Shown: positions 33,711 to 42,615 of the stretch, piece by piece | Numbering within the stretch: the first letter of the stretch is position 1 | Layout of the letters: every line of letters begins with the position of its first letter | Origin: BPJO01 sp037189665 | GTDB lineage: Bacteria > Planctomycetota > Phycisphaerae > Tepidisphaerales > Tepidisphaeraceae | Reading direction: 5' to 3' | Length of the DNA stretch: 64,000 bases | Assembly: GCA_037189665.1 (NCBI GenBank) | Contig: JBBCIV010000038.1 | Coordinates: 6,864-70,863, forward strand | Position numbers and translations under genes: made by a program | Notes under the pieces: model-generated | Seen by the model: the letters and a program-made list of their open reading frames with translations, nothing else | Database searches by the model: none | What the model was told of the DNA's origin: nothing

Positions 33711-34799
33711 ATGGCCAGAATAGTGCAAAAGCATCAGATTGCGACTCGCCCGCCGGTGAAGCAGCGGCTGATCCTGCGGGATTTGCGCCGTGACATTGTT
33801 TCGGGTCGGCTGACTCCGGGTGGCCGTCTGCCGCCGCGGACGGAGTTGGAGCAGCGGTTCCAGGTGAGCGCGGCAACCCTCCAGCGCGCCCTCGACAAGA
33901 TGGCGGCCGACGGGTTTGTTTATGCTCGCGGGCCCAAGGGCACGTTCGTTACCGATCACCCGCCGCACTTGGCGCATCACGCGTTGGTGTACCCGCATCG
34001 TCCGACCGACACGAGGAACTGGACGCGCTTCTGGACTGCCATCGCCAACGAGGCATTGCGTGTGGAAGACGGTTCGGGATTGCGTTTCCCGTCCTATTAC
34101 GTCGACACGCCCGATCACGACGACTACGGCCGGTTGTTGCGGCACGTGCATGCGAGCCGGCTGGCGGGGCTGATCTTCGCGATGTCGCCCATTCATCTGA
34201 TGGAGACGCCGCTGGTCGTCGAGCCGGGCATTCCGCGAGTTGCGATCGTGTCGGAACTCGTGCCGCAGCAGATGGCGGTGGTGCAGCTCGACAACCAATC
34301 GTTCATCGATAAATCGCTGGACTACCTGCGATCGAAGGGGTGTCGGCGCATCGGCGTGGTGACGACGCCGGGCCACGTGCCGTCCTATTACACCGCATGG
34401 ATGAAGTCCGCCGCCGATCGTGAGCTGGAGCTTTCTCCTGCGTGGATGCAGGCGGTGGTGCGCAACTATCCGGAGTGGGCGCGAAACTGCGTTCATGGCC
34501 TGCTCGCCCGTCCTGAATCGGAACGGCCGGACGGCATCGTGATCACCGACGACAACCTCGTTGAGCACGCCGCTGCGGGCGTGGTGACGGCGGGCGTGGG
34601 CGTGCCGGAATTGGTCGCCCACTGCAACTTTCCCTGGCCTACGCCCAGTGTCCTGCCGATGCGCCGGCTCGGCTATGACGCCGCCGATGTGCTGTCGCGT
34701 TGCATCAAAAGCATTGATCTGCAACGCCGCGGGGAAGCGGCGCCGATGATCGACAAAGTGTCGGCCGTGTTTGAAGAGGAGCTGGCCGGCGCCGCTTAA
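33711..34799 (+). CDS. GntR-type regulator with LacI-like effector domain
   Basis: The 362-residue protein starts with a GntR winged helix (LRDLRRDIVSGRLTPGGRLPPRTELEQRFQVSAATLQRALDKMAADGFVYARGPKGTFV). The rest is a sugar-binding, LacI-type domain (YLRSKGCRRIGVVTTPGH; DGIVITDDNLVEHAA). It is of the same build as the regulator at 19650 but the two are not close in sequence. It has its own promoter at 33653 and precedes the PEP-CTERM/pseudopilin/propeller operon, which it probably controls. Confidence 0.9.
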   Translation: MARIVQKHQIATRPPVKQRLILRDLRRDIVSGRLTPGGRLPPRTELEQRFQVSAATLQRALDKMAADGFVYARGPKGTFVTDHPPHLAHHALVYPHRPTDTRNWTRFWTAIANEALRVEDGSGLRFPSYYVDTPDHDDYGRLLRHVHASRLAGLIFAMSPIHLMETPLVVEPGIPRVAIVSELVPQQMAVVQLDNQSFIDKSLDYLRSKGCRRIGVVTTPGHVPSYYTAWMKSAADRELELSPAWMQAVVRNYPEWARNCVHGLLARPESERPDGIVITDDNLVEHAAAGVVTAGVGVPELVAHCNFPWPTPSVLPMRRLGYDAADVLSRCIKSIDLQRRGEAAPMIDKVSAVFEEELAGAA

Positions 34800-34922
34800 A
34801 GGCAACGCTGGTTCTCAGGGGAGCACATGTCATTTGTCTGAAAGCGCGCCGTTGCACACGTCGTCACGGCAACAACACGCTGGATTCAGGTCTGGCTGGC
34901 GGATGGTTTTGGAGGATTGAGG

Positions 34923-36608
34923 ATGAAAAATGCATTTGGGATCGCGGTGTCACGCCGAAAGTTGTCAGCGGCCGCTCTGTCTGTGGCGGCCTTTGTGGTC
35001 GTCCAGAGCGCAAGTGCGGCGACGTACTATTGGGACGGGGCTGACACGAGCAACGCCAATCTAGACAATGTGGGGCAGGGCGGCACTGCGACATGGGATT
35101 TGTCGGCCACCCGATGGTATGACGGTTTGGCCACGGCTGCGTCCAATGTCGTATGGCCGAACACCGCCACCAGTGACGCTGTGTTTGGCGGTACCGGCGG
35201 CACTGTTACGATTGGTTACAACGGTCCGATCGTTGGCGATTTTTCCGTCGCGCCCACTTCCGGCGACTACATCTTTCACCTGAGCGACAACCGCACGTTG
35301 ACGGTTAGCAGCTTCAGTGGCGCAGGTTTGCCGGCCGCCTTGTTCAGGTCGAATAACACCACAAGCACGCGCACGTTGGGAATCAGCACAACGGAAACGC
35401 CGGTGCTCTCAGCCCAGTTGGTTGACAATGGCGCCGCCGGCATCCTGTCGCTCAACAAATCGGGAGCCGGCTCTCTCGAACTGACGAGCACGCTGAGTAA
35501 CTATAGTGGTCTCACGACCGTTTCCGCGGGAACGCTCATTCTCTCGGGCGCGAACTCATCGGGCGGCGTCACACAGGTCAACGGCGGCGGGAAGATCGTG
35601 CTGAACAGCGCGACCAACGGCGGGCTGGCGGGCGGAACGCTCACGTTCAGCACCGGTTCCGGCGGCACAAGCACGCTCGAGGCCACCAACGCCGATCGGG
35701 AGATCGCAAATGGCGTCGCGTTGAGCGGGAATAACGGACAGTGGGTCATTCAGGGTAACCAAAGTGTTACTGTCGACGGCTCGATTACTGCGCCCGGCAA
35801 CACGTTTTCCGTCACCAATAACATCGCTACCGGAAAACATCTGAACCTTGATGGCGGCGTGCTGCTCAGCACGAATTCGGGCCGCGTTCTGGTATTCAAC
35901 GGCAGCGGTGACATCGTCGTCAACGGCGTTGTCTCGAATGCGGGCCAACTTCAGTACGCCGGCTCTGGAACGCTGAAACTGACGGCGGCAAACACGTATA
36001 CGGGCATTACCACGGTTACCAGTGGGACGCTCATCGTGGGGTCGGGAGCTTCGATCGCGTCATCGGCATCGGCGATTAACGTCGAGGCGGCCGGAACGCT
36101 GGCCGGGGCGGGGACGATCAATCGCAACGTGAGCATTTCTGGCACGCTTTCGCCGGGCGAGAGCGCAGGCGTTCTGACGACGAACGGCAACGTTACTTTT
36201 ACTGATTCGACGGCGACGTTTGCCGTCGAACTCAATGGGCTTGCGGTCGGCACGGGCTATGACCAGATGGTCGTTGCCGGCGATGTCACGCTGAACGACG
36301 CCACGCTCGACCTGACTCTGGGCGGAACGCTGCCGACGCTCGCGGGCGGAGAGGTCTTCTACATTCTCGACAAGACGACCGCCGGCGACATTGGCGGGAT
36401 TTTCAACGGGTTGGCGGACGATGCCAGGATCGACGCTCTCGACGGGCAGAAGGGCGTGAACTGGTACATCACCTACGACGCCATCGCCGGCGGTGGGCTG
36501 GATGGCGGGAACGACATCGCGATCTACACGGTCATTCCTGAGCCGGCGGCGCTCGGCGTGCTTGCGTCGGCGTTCGGGTTGCTCGGCCGTCGTGCGCGTC
36601 GGCGTTGA
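34923..36608 (+). CDS. PEP-CTERM protein with autotransporter-associated beta-strand repeats
   Basis: The 561-residue secreted protein has a long signal peptide (LSAAALSVAAFVVVQSASA), then beta-helix repeats of the autotransporter-associated type: SLNKSGAGSLELTSTLSNYSG-LTTVSAGTLILSGAN near residue 185, and LKLTAANTYTGITTVTSGTLIVGSGA further on. It is rich in Gly, Thr, Ser and Asn. At the C-terminus VIPEPAALGVLASAFGLLGRRARRR is a PEP-CTERM sorting signal: a Pro-Glu-Pro, a hydrophobic helix and an Arg tail, processed by an exosortase. No exosortase gene is in the window. GGAGG lies seven bases before the ATG at 34923. A surface or matrix role is inferred. Confidence 0.92.
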   Translation: MKNAFGIAVSRRKLSAAALSVAAFVVVQSASAATYYWDGADTSNANLDNVGQGGTATWDLSATRWYDGLATAASNVVWPNTATSDAVFGGTGGTVTIGYNGPIVGDFSVAPTSGDYIFHLSDNRTLTVSSFSGAGLPAALFRSNNTTSTRTLGISTTETPVLSAQLVDNGAAGILSLNKSGAGSLELTSTLSNYSGLTTVSAGTLILSGANSSGGVTQVNGGGKIVLNSATNGGLAGGTLTFSTGSGGTSTLEATNADREIANGVALSGNNGQWVIQGNQSVTVDGSITAPGNTFSVTNNIATGKHLNLDGGVLLSTNSGRVLVFNGSGDIVVNGVVSNAGQLQYAGSGTLKLTAANTYTGITTVTSGTLIVGSGASIASSASAINVEAAGTLAGAGTINRNVSISGTLSPGESAGVLTTNGNVTFTDSTATFAVELNGLAVGTGYDQMVVAGDVTLNDATLDLTLGGTLPTLAGGEVFYILDKTTAGDIGGIFNGLADDARIDALDGQKGVNWYITYDAIAGGGLDGGNDIAIYTVIPEPAALGVLASAFGLLGRRARRR

Positions 36609-36698
36609 TGGCGGGATTGGATCGGATGGGGCAGGGCACGCGCGCTCGCAGGTGTTTGACGGCAGGCGAAGAGAATTTGTGTGTGCAGGAGCAGGTTT

Positions 36699-37568
36699 AT
36701 GAATGCGGAACGACAACAGGAATCGCGTGTCCGAGTGACGGTTGGCCGCGGGTTTACGCTCGTGGAGTTGCTGGTGGTGATCGGCATCATCGCGGTATTG
36801 ATCGCGATCCTGCTGCCCGCCCTGCAGAAGGCGCGCGAGGCTGCCAGCTCGATCAAGTGCGGCAGCAACCTGCGGCAGTTGTTCATCGCCACGCAGATGT
36901 GGAGCAACGATCGCAAGGGGTGGATCCCGGGATCGGGCGGAAACAGCGGAAAAGGTTGGGGCCAACGCGTCAAGACGATGCTGTACACTAGCAGTACGCC
37001 AGCGTCGAACTATCCGGACAGCCTGCTCATCAAAGACGGATACCTGAAGAACGATGCGCTATTCATGTGTCCGACGTCGTCCAAGCGCCCCGTAAACGTT
37101 GGAAGCCAGGTTAATTCGACGTGGGTGCTCCACTATGCCATCAACCAGCATGTGGGCGGGACGATGTACTGGGTCCACAAGGCGACGAACTGGCCGGCCG
37201 GAGAAAAGAAGCCGGCTTTCGCGACGCTGAATTCTGGTGATCCGAGTTACTATCTCAACGGTGTTGCTGCGCGGAACGACGGCACGATCGGCTATCGTTA
37301 TCTCGGTCATAAATGGCAGGACTCACGCAGCCCGACACGAACGGTGTTGTTCGCCGAACGGGTGCACTACGTCGATTACCTCGATCGGGCAAGCGGTTCG
37401 CTGATTCCGACGCCGCCAGCCGGGCAATACTACTACGAAGCGAGACTTGTGCACGGCCGTTTCATCAACGTGTGCTTCATGGACGGCCACATTGAGAGCG
37501 TGGCGCCCGATACCAAAACGGATCCGACCTCGCCGCCGTTCATTACGTCGGTCCTGTTCCCGAATTAA
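36699..37568 (+). CDS. Type IV pilin-like / pseudopilin protein with H-X9-DG C-terminal domain
   Basis: The 289-residue protein has a prepilin cleavage and methylation site (GRGFTLVELLVVIGIIAVLIAILLPAL: cleavage after Gly, methylated Phe, Glu at +5) followed by a long hydrophobic helix. The end, HGRFINVCFMDGHIESV, is the H-X9-DG motif of the DUF1559-like pseudopilins that planctomycetes carry in large numbers. They are thought to be built into type II secretion pseudopili or the cell surface. AGGAG is seven bases before the ATG at 36699. A GspE/GspF pair lies far away at 413-3454. Its place in a glycan locus suggests a role in secretion or surface display, which is inference. Confidence 0.92.
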   Translation: MNAERQQESRVRVTVGRGFTLVELLVVIGIIAVLIAILLPALQKAREAASSIKCGSNLRQLFIATQMWSNDRKGWIPGSGGNSGKGWGQRVKTMLYTSSTPASNYPDSLLIKDGYLKNDALFMCPTSSKRPVNVGSQVNSTWVLHYAINQHVGGTMYWVHKATNWPAGEKKPAFATLNSGDPSYYLNGVAARNDGTIGYRYLGHKWQDSRSPTRTVLFAERVHYVDYLDRASGSLIPTPPAGQYYYEARLVHGRFINVCFMDGHIESVAPDTKTDPTSPPFITSVLFPN

Positions 37569-37678
37569 ATGGGGACCGTAACCTGTAGCGCCATCAAGGA
37601 AGCTTTCCGTCGCAAGATTCGCGCCGGCGTGCGCATCCTCGTTCGGGGTGCGCGCCGCCGACTATGAGGGACGTACCA

Positions 37679-40600
37679 ATGATGATCGGCCGCGAACGGG
37701 GTTTCGCTGGGAACGGATGGCGCTTATGTCTCGCGGTCTGGCTGTGCGCGATGCTCGGCGTTCGCGTGAACGCTGGCCAGAGCAATAATGTGGGGATCAG
37801 CGTCGTCCCGGCGCCGGCGACGGTGAAGATCGACGGCGATCTGGGCGACTGGGACTTCAGCGGACGAATCTGGGTGTTCGCCGACAAGGCGATCGCCTCT
37901 CGCTACTCCACCGAAACCGCGGCCATGTGGGACGCGGATCACCTCTACGTCGCCATCAAATGGAAAGATCCGCAGCCGCTGTTCAACGCCGTCGATCCGA
38001 AGTTCAGCCCGCAGGATAGCTGGCGAGGCGATGCGGTGCAGATGCGCTTCATGACCGACCGATTCTCCTGGGTTACCGCCTGGCACTACACGCCGGGCAG
38101 GCAGTCGGCCATGCTGATCGAGTACGGCCGAAACGCCACCACGCCTGGCGGCGGGCCGACGGTGCTGCTGACGTCGGAGCCCGACTCACGTGATCTCGGT
38201 AAAGGTGTCGAGATGGCCTTTCGTGTCGATGGCGACGGGCGCGGCTACGTTCAGGAGATGCGCATTCCCTGGGCGGTCCTGTGGACGCGCAAGCCCGAAG
38301 TGCAGGCCGGCACGACGATTCGGCTTGGCCTAGAATTCCTGTGGGGCGATCCGACCGGCAAGACGCGTCCCGTTCACCGCTACGCCGACAACCTGCAGCC
38401 CGGCAAGACGTCGCGCGAGTTCTTCTGGAAGAACTACGCCGCCTGGGGCGATGCCGAGTTGGTTGCGCGGGGGAATCTTTCGCCGCGCGCTTACGTTGAC
38501 GAAGAAGGCCTGCTGAAAGGCACGATCCCGATCCGCCTCGCGATTCCAGTGAAGGCCGCGCGATTTACCGTTGCGATCAACGACAAGTCCGGAAACCGCG
38601 TTCGCAATCTCGCCGGCGATTTCCTGCCGGAGGATTACACCGTTTCGGTCGACGGCGATCGCCGGACCGTGGAAGTGAAGTGGGACGGGCTGGACGACCA
38701 AGGCACGCTCGTGCCGGCGGGCGAGTACTCGGCGGTCGGCCTGTCGCACGATGGGTTGGGCGCGGAGTTCGATGCCAGCTTCTACAACCCCGGCACGCCG
38801 CCGTGGCCGGTGCGGGATGGCAGTGGCGGATGGGGCGCGGATCACTATCCGCCGGATCGCGTGGGGCGCGCCGGCGATCACATGATCGTTAGCTGGCTGT
38901 TCGCCGAGGGCGGCAGCGGCATCATCGGCATCGGTCCGGATGGACGAAAGAAGTGGGGCGACAAGCTCGGCGCCGTCGCGCTGGCTGCCGACGAGAAATA
39001 CGTATACATCATCGATAACGGCTGGCACGGCGCCGGATCGCTCTGCCGGCTCGACGCGAAGGACGGCTCCTACCAACCCTTCTTTCTCGACGGCCAACCG
39101 CGCCCGTTCAAGCTTGACCTGAAAGACGTCCTGGGACCCGCGGCAGAGGGGATTCAGACCTCATCCAAGCCGATGAGCGCCTCCGTCCAACGGCCGGTGA
39201 CCGCGATGGCGGTTCATGATGGCCAGCTCGCCATCGCGACCGCGAACGGAAAGCTGTCGATCGTCGATGCCAGCACCGCCAAGGCGCTTCGCACACTTGA
39301 CTTGCCCGACATCCGCTCAATGGCATTCGATCCTGCAGGCCGACTGCTGGCGGTTCGCGGCGGTAAGGTGCAGCGGATCGGTATTGCCACCGGCGATGTG
39401 ACGGACATCGCCACGCCCGGCGTCACTACGCCGGGATCGGTTGCGGTGAACGGCTTAGGCGAGATCGCGGTTGCCGATCTTGGCGATGATTCGAACATCA
39501 AAATTCTATCTTCCGATGGCCGCCTGCTGCGAACGGCTGGCCGCAAGGGTGGGAGGCCGATCCGCGGCGCGTTTGATCCGCAGGCGATGAAGCGCGTCAG
39601 TTCCATCGCTTTTGATTCGGCTGGCATGCTGTGGGCGGTCGAGAACTGGAATTACCCGAGACGCATTTCGCTATGGGGCGCGGATGGCAAGCTCGTCCGC
39701 GATTACATCGGCAACTCTGCCTACGCCGGCAGCGGCGCGTTCCTGCATCCGACTGATCCGACGATTGCTTATAACTACGCCGTTGAGATGAAGCTCGACC
39801 GCGCCGCCAACACTTACGCGGTGACGCAGATCCTCTGGGTGCCCGATCCGGCCAAGGGTGAGGCGTTTGAAATGACGCCCAGTCGTGATCACTGGTTTGC
39901 CAGCCCACGCCGTTTCACGTCTGATGTCAGCGGAAAATCGCACGATTACATCCACTACTGGAGCGGCGCGGCCCACGCGATCTATATGAAGCGTGGTGAC
40001 GCGTGGCAGCCGGTGGCGGCGCTGACGAACGTCGATCACCTGTCCAAGGTGCTGCCCGATCTTCCGCTTGGCGATCGCGGGAAGGGTGACGGCGTCATCT
40101 GGAATGACCTGAACGAAGACGCGGCCGTCACCGTCGATGAATGCACGTTCGTGAAGCAGGGCTGGGCAATCAACGGCAACTGGGGTACCCGGCCGGGCGA
40201 CGACCTGGTCTTCTACCTCGCCACGCGAGGCCGGCCGCAGACGGTGCGGTATGCGCCGACGAACTTCACCGCTAAAGGCGCGCCGATCTACGGTGAGTCG
40301 GGCATGTCGCTCACCGATCTTGCCGAAACCGGCGACTTCTACCCGCTGTCCGATCGCAACCAGATCTTATGTCTCAGCAACAAGGGCTATCCCGAGCCGA
40401 CGACTGGCGTGGTGGCGTTCGAGGCATCGAGCGGGAAGAAGCTATGGTCGTATCCAAACCCGTTCCCCGGCGTTCACGGTTCTCACCGTGCGCCGATGCC
40501 ACGGCCGGGCTTGATCATCGGACCGCTGAAGATCTGCGGCGTCGCCGATATCGGTGGCGAGGCGGGGAGCGTGTTCCTGCTTCGCGGCAATCTCGGACAG

Positions 40601-41641
40601 GACTTCGTGCTGACGACCGACGGCCTGTTCGTCGGCGCGCTCTTTCAGGACACGCGCCTGCCGGCCGAAGCGTTTGCGGAGAAGCTCGATCCCGGCACGC
40701 CGGTGGAGCAGTATTCGCAGGGCGGCGAGCCGTTCAACGGTTGGTTCGGGCGGCAGTCGGACGGCGTGGTTCGGATGGCGTGCGGCATGGGCAGCTTGTC
40801 GGGAATGGTCCTGCGCATGAACGGTCTGGAATCGATCCGCCGGTTTGATCCGGTCAAGGTGACCGTCACCGATGTGCAGGTCGCCACGGCCGCGCAGGAG
40901 CAAGCCGCACGGAAGGTGGCTGCCGGTGCGGATGAAAAGGTGTATGGCATTCGCCCGCTCGCCAGTCGTCCGACGATCGATGGAAAAACGCAGGACTGGC
41001 CAGCCGATCACCCGTCCGTATCGATCGGCCGCGAAGGATCGCCGGATCGCGCGATTGCAATGCTCGCCTACGATCAGGACAACCTATACGTTCGCTTTGA
41101 TGTGCGTGAATCATCGCCTATGCGGAACGAGGGCAAAGACTTCACGCGCCTGTTCAAAACCGGCGACGCGGTTGACGTGCAGATCGGCATGGATGCTTCC
41201 GTTCGGGAAGGGCGCAGTCCGCCGCGTAAGGGCGACCTGCGGTTGATCTTCTCGATGTTCGAAGGCAAGCCTGCCGCGGTGGTCATGCAGCCGGTCGCTC
41301 CGGGTTTTCCGCGGCAGTCGAGGGTGACGTACACCTCGCCGGTCGGAGATCGCCGGTTTGATCGGGTGGACGTGCTGGCGGACGCGAACGTGGCGATCCA
41401 GAAGTCGAGCGAAGGATATGTCGTCGAAGCGTCGGTGCCGTTGAAATCGATCGGATTCGAACTATCGCCGGGCCAGAGCCTTCGCGGCGACCTCGGCTTC
41501 ATTTCGTCCGATGCCGATGGACTGGTGAACGTTGCCCGCACGTACTGGAGCAACGCTGATACGAATCTGGTCAACGACCTGCCCTCCGAAGCGGCGATCA
41601 ACCCGGCCGGCTGGGGCGAGTTTGTGGTGCAGGGGAAGTGA
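37679..41641 (+). CDS. Giant secreted protein: CBM9-like domains flanking a beta-propeller
   Basis: The 1320-residue protein has a signal peptide (LCLAVWLCAMLGVRVNAG). Residues about 20-225 form a CBM9-like/DOMON-type domain (VKIDGDLGDWDFSG and DAVQMRFMTD). Next comes a FlgD-like Ig domain (VEVKWDGLDDQGTLVPAGEYSAVG), then an NHL/SMP-30-type propeller of several hundred residues. A second CBM9-like domain, from about residue 1100 (TIDGKTQDWPADHP), ends with YWSNADTNLVNDLPSEA. No catalytic motif is evident, so binding or scaffold function is most likely. AGGGA lies before the ATG at 37679; the ORF reaches 37664. The next gene overlaps its stop as GTGA. Confidence 0.88.
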   Translation: MMIGRERGFAGNGWRLCLAVWLCAMLGVRVNAGQSNNVGISVVPAPATVKIDGDLGDWDFSGRIWVFADKAIASRYSTETAAMWDADHLYVAIKWKDPQPLFNAVDPKFSPQDSWRGDAVQMRFMTDRFSWVTAWHYTPGRQSAMLIEYGRNATTPGGGPTVLLTSEPDSRDLGKGVEMAFRVDGDGRGYVQEMRIPWAVLWTRKPEVQAGTTIRLGLEFLWGDPTGKTRPVHRYADNLQPGKTSREFFWKNYAAWGDAELVARGNLSPRAYVDEEGLLKGTIPIRLAIPVKAARFTVAINDKSGNRVRNLAGDFLPEDYTVSVDGDRRTVEVKWDGLDDQGTLVPAGEYSAVGLSHDGLGAEFDASFYNPGTPPWPVRDGSGGWGADHYPPDRVGRAGDHMIVSWLFAEGGSGIIGIGPDGRKKWGDKLGAVALAADEKYVYIIDNGWHGAGSLCRLDAKDGSYQPFFLDGQPRPFKLDLKDVLGPAAEGIQTSSKPMSASVQRPVTAMAVHDGQLAIATANGKLSIVDASTAKALRTLDLPDIRSMAFDPAGRLLAVRGGKVQRIGIATGDVTDIATPGVTTPGSVAVNGLGEIAVADLGDDSNIKILSSDGRLLRTAGRKGGRPIRGAFDPQAMKRVSSIAFDSAGMLWAVENWNYPRRISLWGADGKLVRDYIGNSAYAGSGAFLHPTDPTIAYNYAVEMKLDRAANTYAVTQILWVPDPAKGEAFEMTPSRDHWFASPRRFTSDVSGKSHDYIHYWSGAAHAIYMKRGDAWQPVAALTNVDHLSKVLPDLPLGDRGKGDGVIWNDLNEDAAVTVDECTFVKQGWAINGNWGTRPGDDLVFYLATRGRPQTVRYAPTNFTAKGAPIYGESGMSLTDLAETGDFYPLSDRNQILCLSNKGYPEPTTGVVAFEASSGKKLWSYPNPFPGVHGSHRAPMPRPGLIIGPLKICGVADIGGEAGSVFLLRGNLGQDFVLTTDGLFVGALFQDTRLPAEAFAEKLDPGTPVEQYSQGGEPFNGWFGRQSDGVVRMACGMGSLSGMVLRMNGLESIRRFDPVKVTVTDVQVATAAQEQAARKVAAGADEKVYGIRPLASRPTIDGKTQDWPADHPSVSIGREGSPDRAIAMLAYDQDNLYVRFDVRESSPMRNEGKDFTRLFKTGDAVDVQIGMDASVREGRSPPRKGDLRLIFSMFEGKPAAVVMQPVAPGFPRQSRVTYTSPVGDRRFDRVDVLADANVAIQKSSEGYVVEASVPLKSIGFELSPGQSLRGDLGFISSDADGLVNVARTYWSNADTNLVNDLPSEAAINPAGWGEFVVQGK

Positions 41642-42588
41642 ACGTGAACTGGAAAGGTAAAACTGTGCTGCCGAAGAAATCGCTGAGAGCCTGCCTTCTG
41701 GCCCTGGTGTTGATGCCGATCCTCGCCGCCGATCCCGCGCTGCCGCCGGGCGAGACGGCAACGATCAAGGCGTTGCGCGATCTGAAGTATGCCGACACGC
41801 CCGGCAAGGCCGGCCTCGTCGATCTGTACCTGCCGCGTACGCCTGACGCGACCCCACGGCCGGTCATCCTGTGGGTGCACGGCGGCGGGAATCTCAACGG
41901 CAGCAAGGACCGCTGCCCGGCCGCGCCGTTCGTCGATGCGGGGTTCGTCGTCGCGAGCATGAACTACCGGCTCATCCCGCAAGGCGGACTCTTCCCCGCG
42001 CAACTCGAAGACTGCAAGGGCGTCGTCCGCTGGCTTCGCGCCAACGCCGCCACTTATGGCATCGATCCTGAGCGCATCGGCGCTTGGGGCGCGTCGGCGG
42101 GCGGGCATCACGTGTCGCTGCTGGCGACGACCGGCGGCATCGAATCGCTCGAGGGCATGGTCGGCGGTAACCTTGATCAATCGAGCCGCATTCAGGCCGC
42201 GTGCGACTGGGCGGGGCCGACCGATATCAGCCAGTTCCAGTCGCAGATGGGGCCGGACAACGTCTACCAGGGCAAGCCGATCGACAAGTCGCCGATCGCG
42301 CGGTGGTTCGGCGGCATCGACAAGATGACGCCGGAGCGCATCGCGCTGGCGAACCCCATCACGCATCTCACGCCCGACGACCCGCCGATCCTCATCATGC
42401 ACGGCGATAAAGATAACGTCGTGCCCGTCGGGCAAAGCCAGATCTTCGCCGACGCGCTGAAGGCCGCCGGCATGAAGCACGAGTTGAAGGTCGTCACCGG
42501 CGCCGGCCATAACATGAAGATGGACGAGCGCAAGGCCGTGTTGGAGTTCTTTCGACGGACGTTGCTCGGCGGCGGCGAATCGAAATAG
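41638..42588 (+). CDS. Secreted alpha/beta hydrolase (BD-FAE/esterase-like)
   Basis: The 316-residue protein is an alpha/beta hydrolase with an oxyanion-hole HGGG (ILWVHGGGN), nucleophile Ser153 in GAWGASAGGHH, a likely Asp in IMHGDKDNVVP and His in GAGHNMKMD. This BD-FAE/lipase-like group contains feruloyl and acetyl esterases that trim plant polysaccharides. A signal peptide (LRACLLALVLMPILAADP) sends it out of the cytoplasm. The GTG start overlaps the stop of the giant protein before it (GTGA), a sign of coupled translation; the second giant protein follows after 27 bases. Confidence 0.9.
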   Translation: MNVNWKGKTVLPKKSLRACLLALVLMPILAADPALPPGETATIKALRDLKYADTPGKAGLVDLYLPRTPDATPRPVILWVHGGGNLNGSKDRCPAAPFVDAGFVVASMNYRLIPQGGLFPAQLEDCKGVVRWLRANAATYGIDPERIGAWGASAGGHHVSLLATTGGIESLEGMVGGNLDQSSRIQAACDWAGPTDISQFQSQMGPDNVYQGKPIDKSPIARWFGGIDKMTPERIALANPITHLTPDDPPILIMHGDKDNVVPVGQSQIFADALKAAGMKHELKVVTGAGHNMKMDERKAVLEFFRRTLLGGGESK

Positions 42589-42615
42589 CCTGCGTACGCA
42601 TAATTGGAGCTGTGC

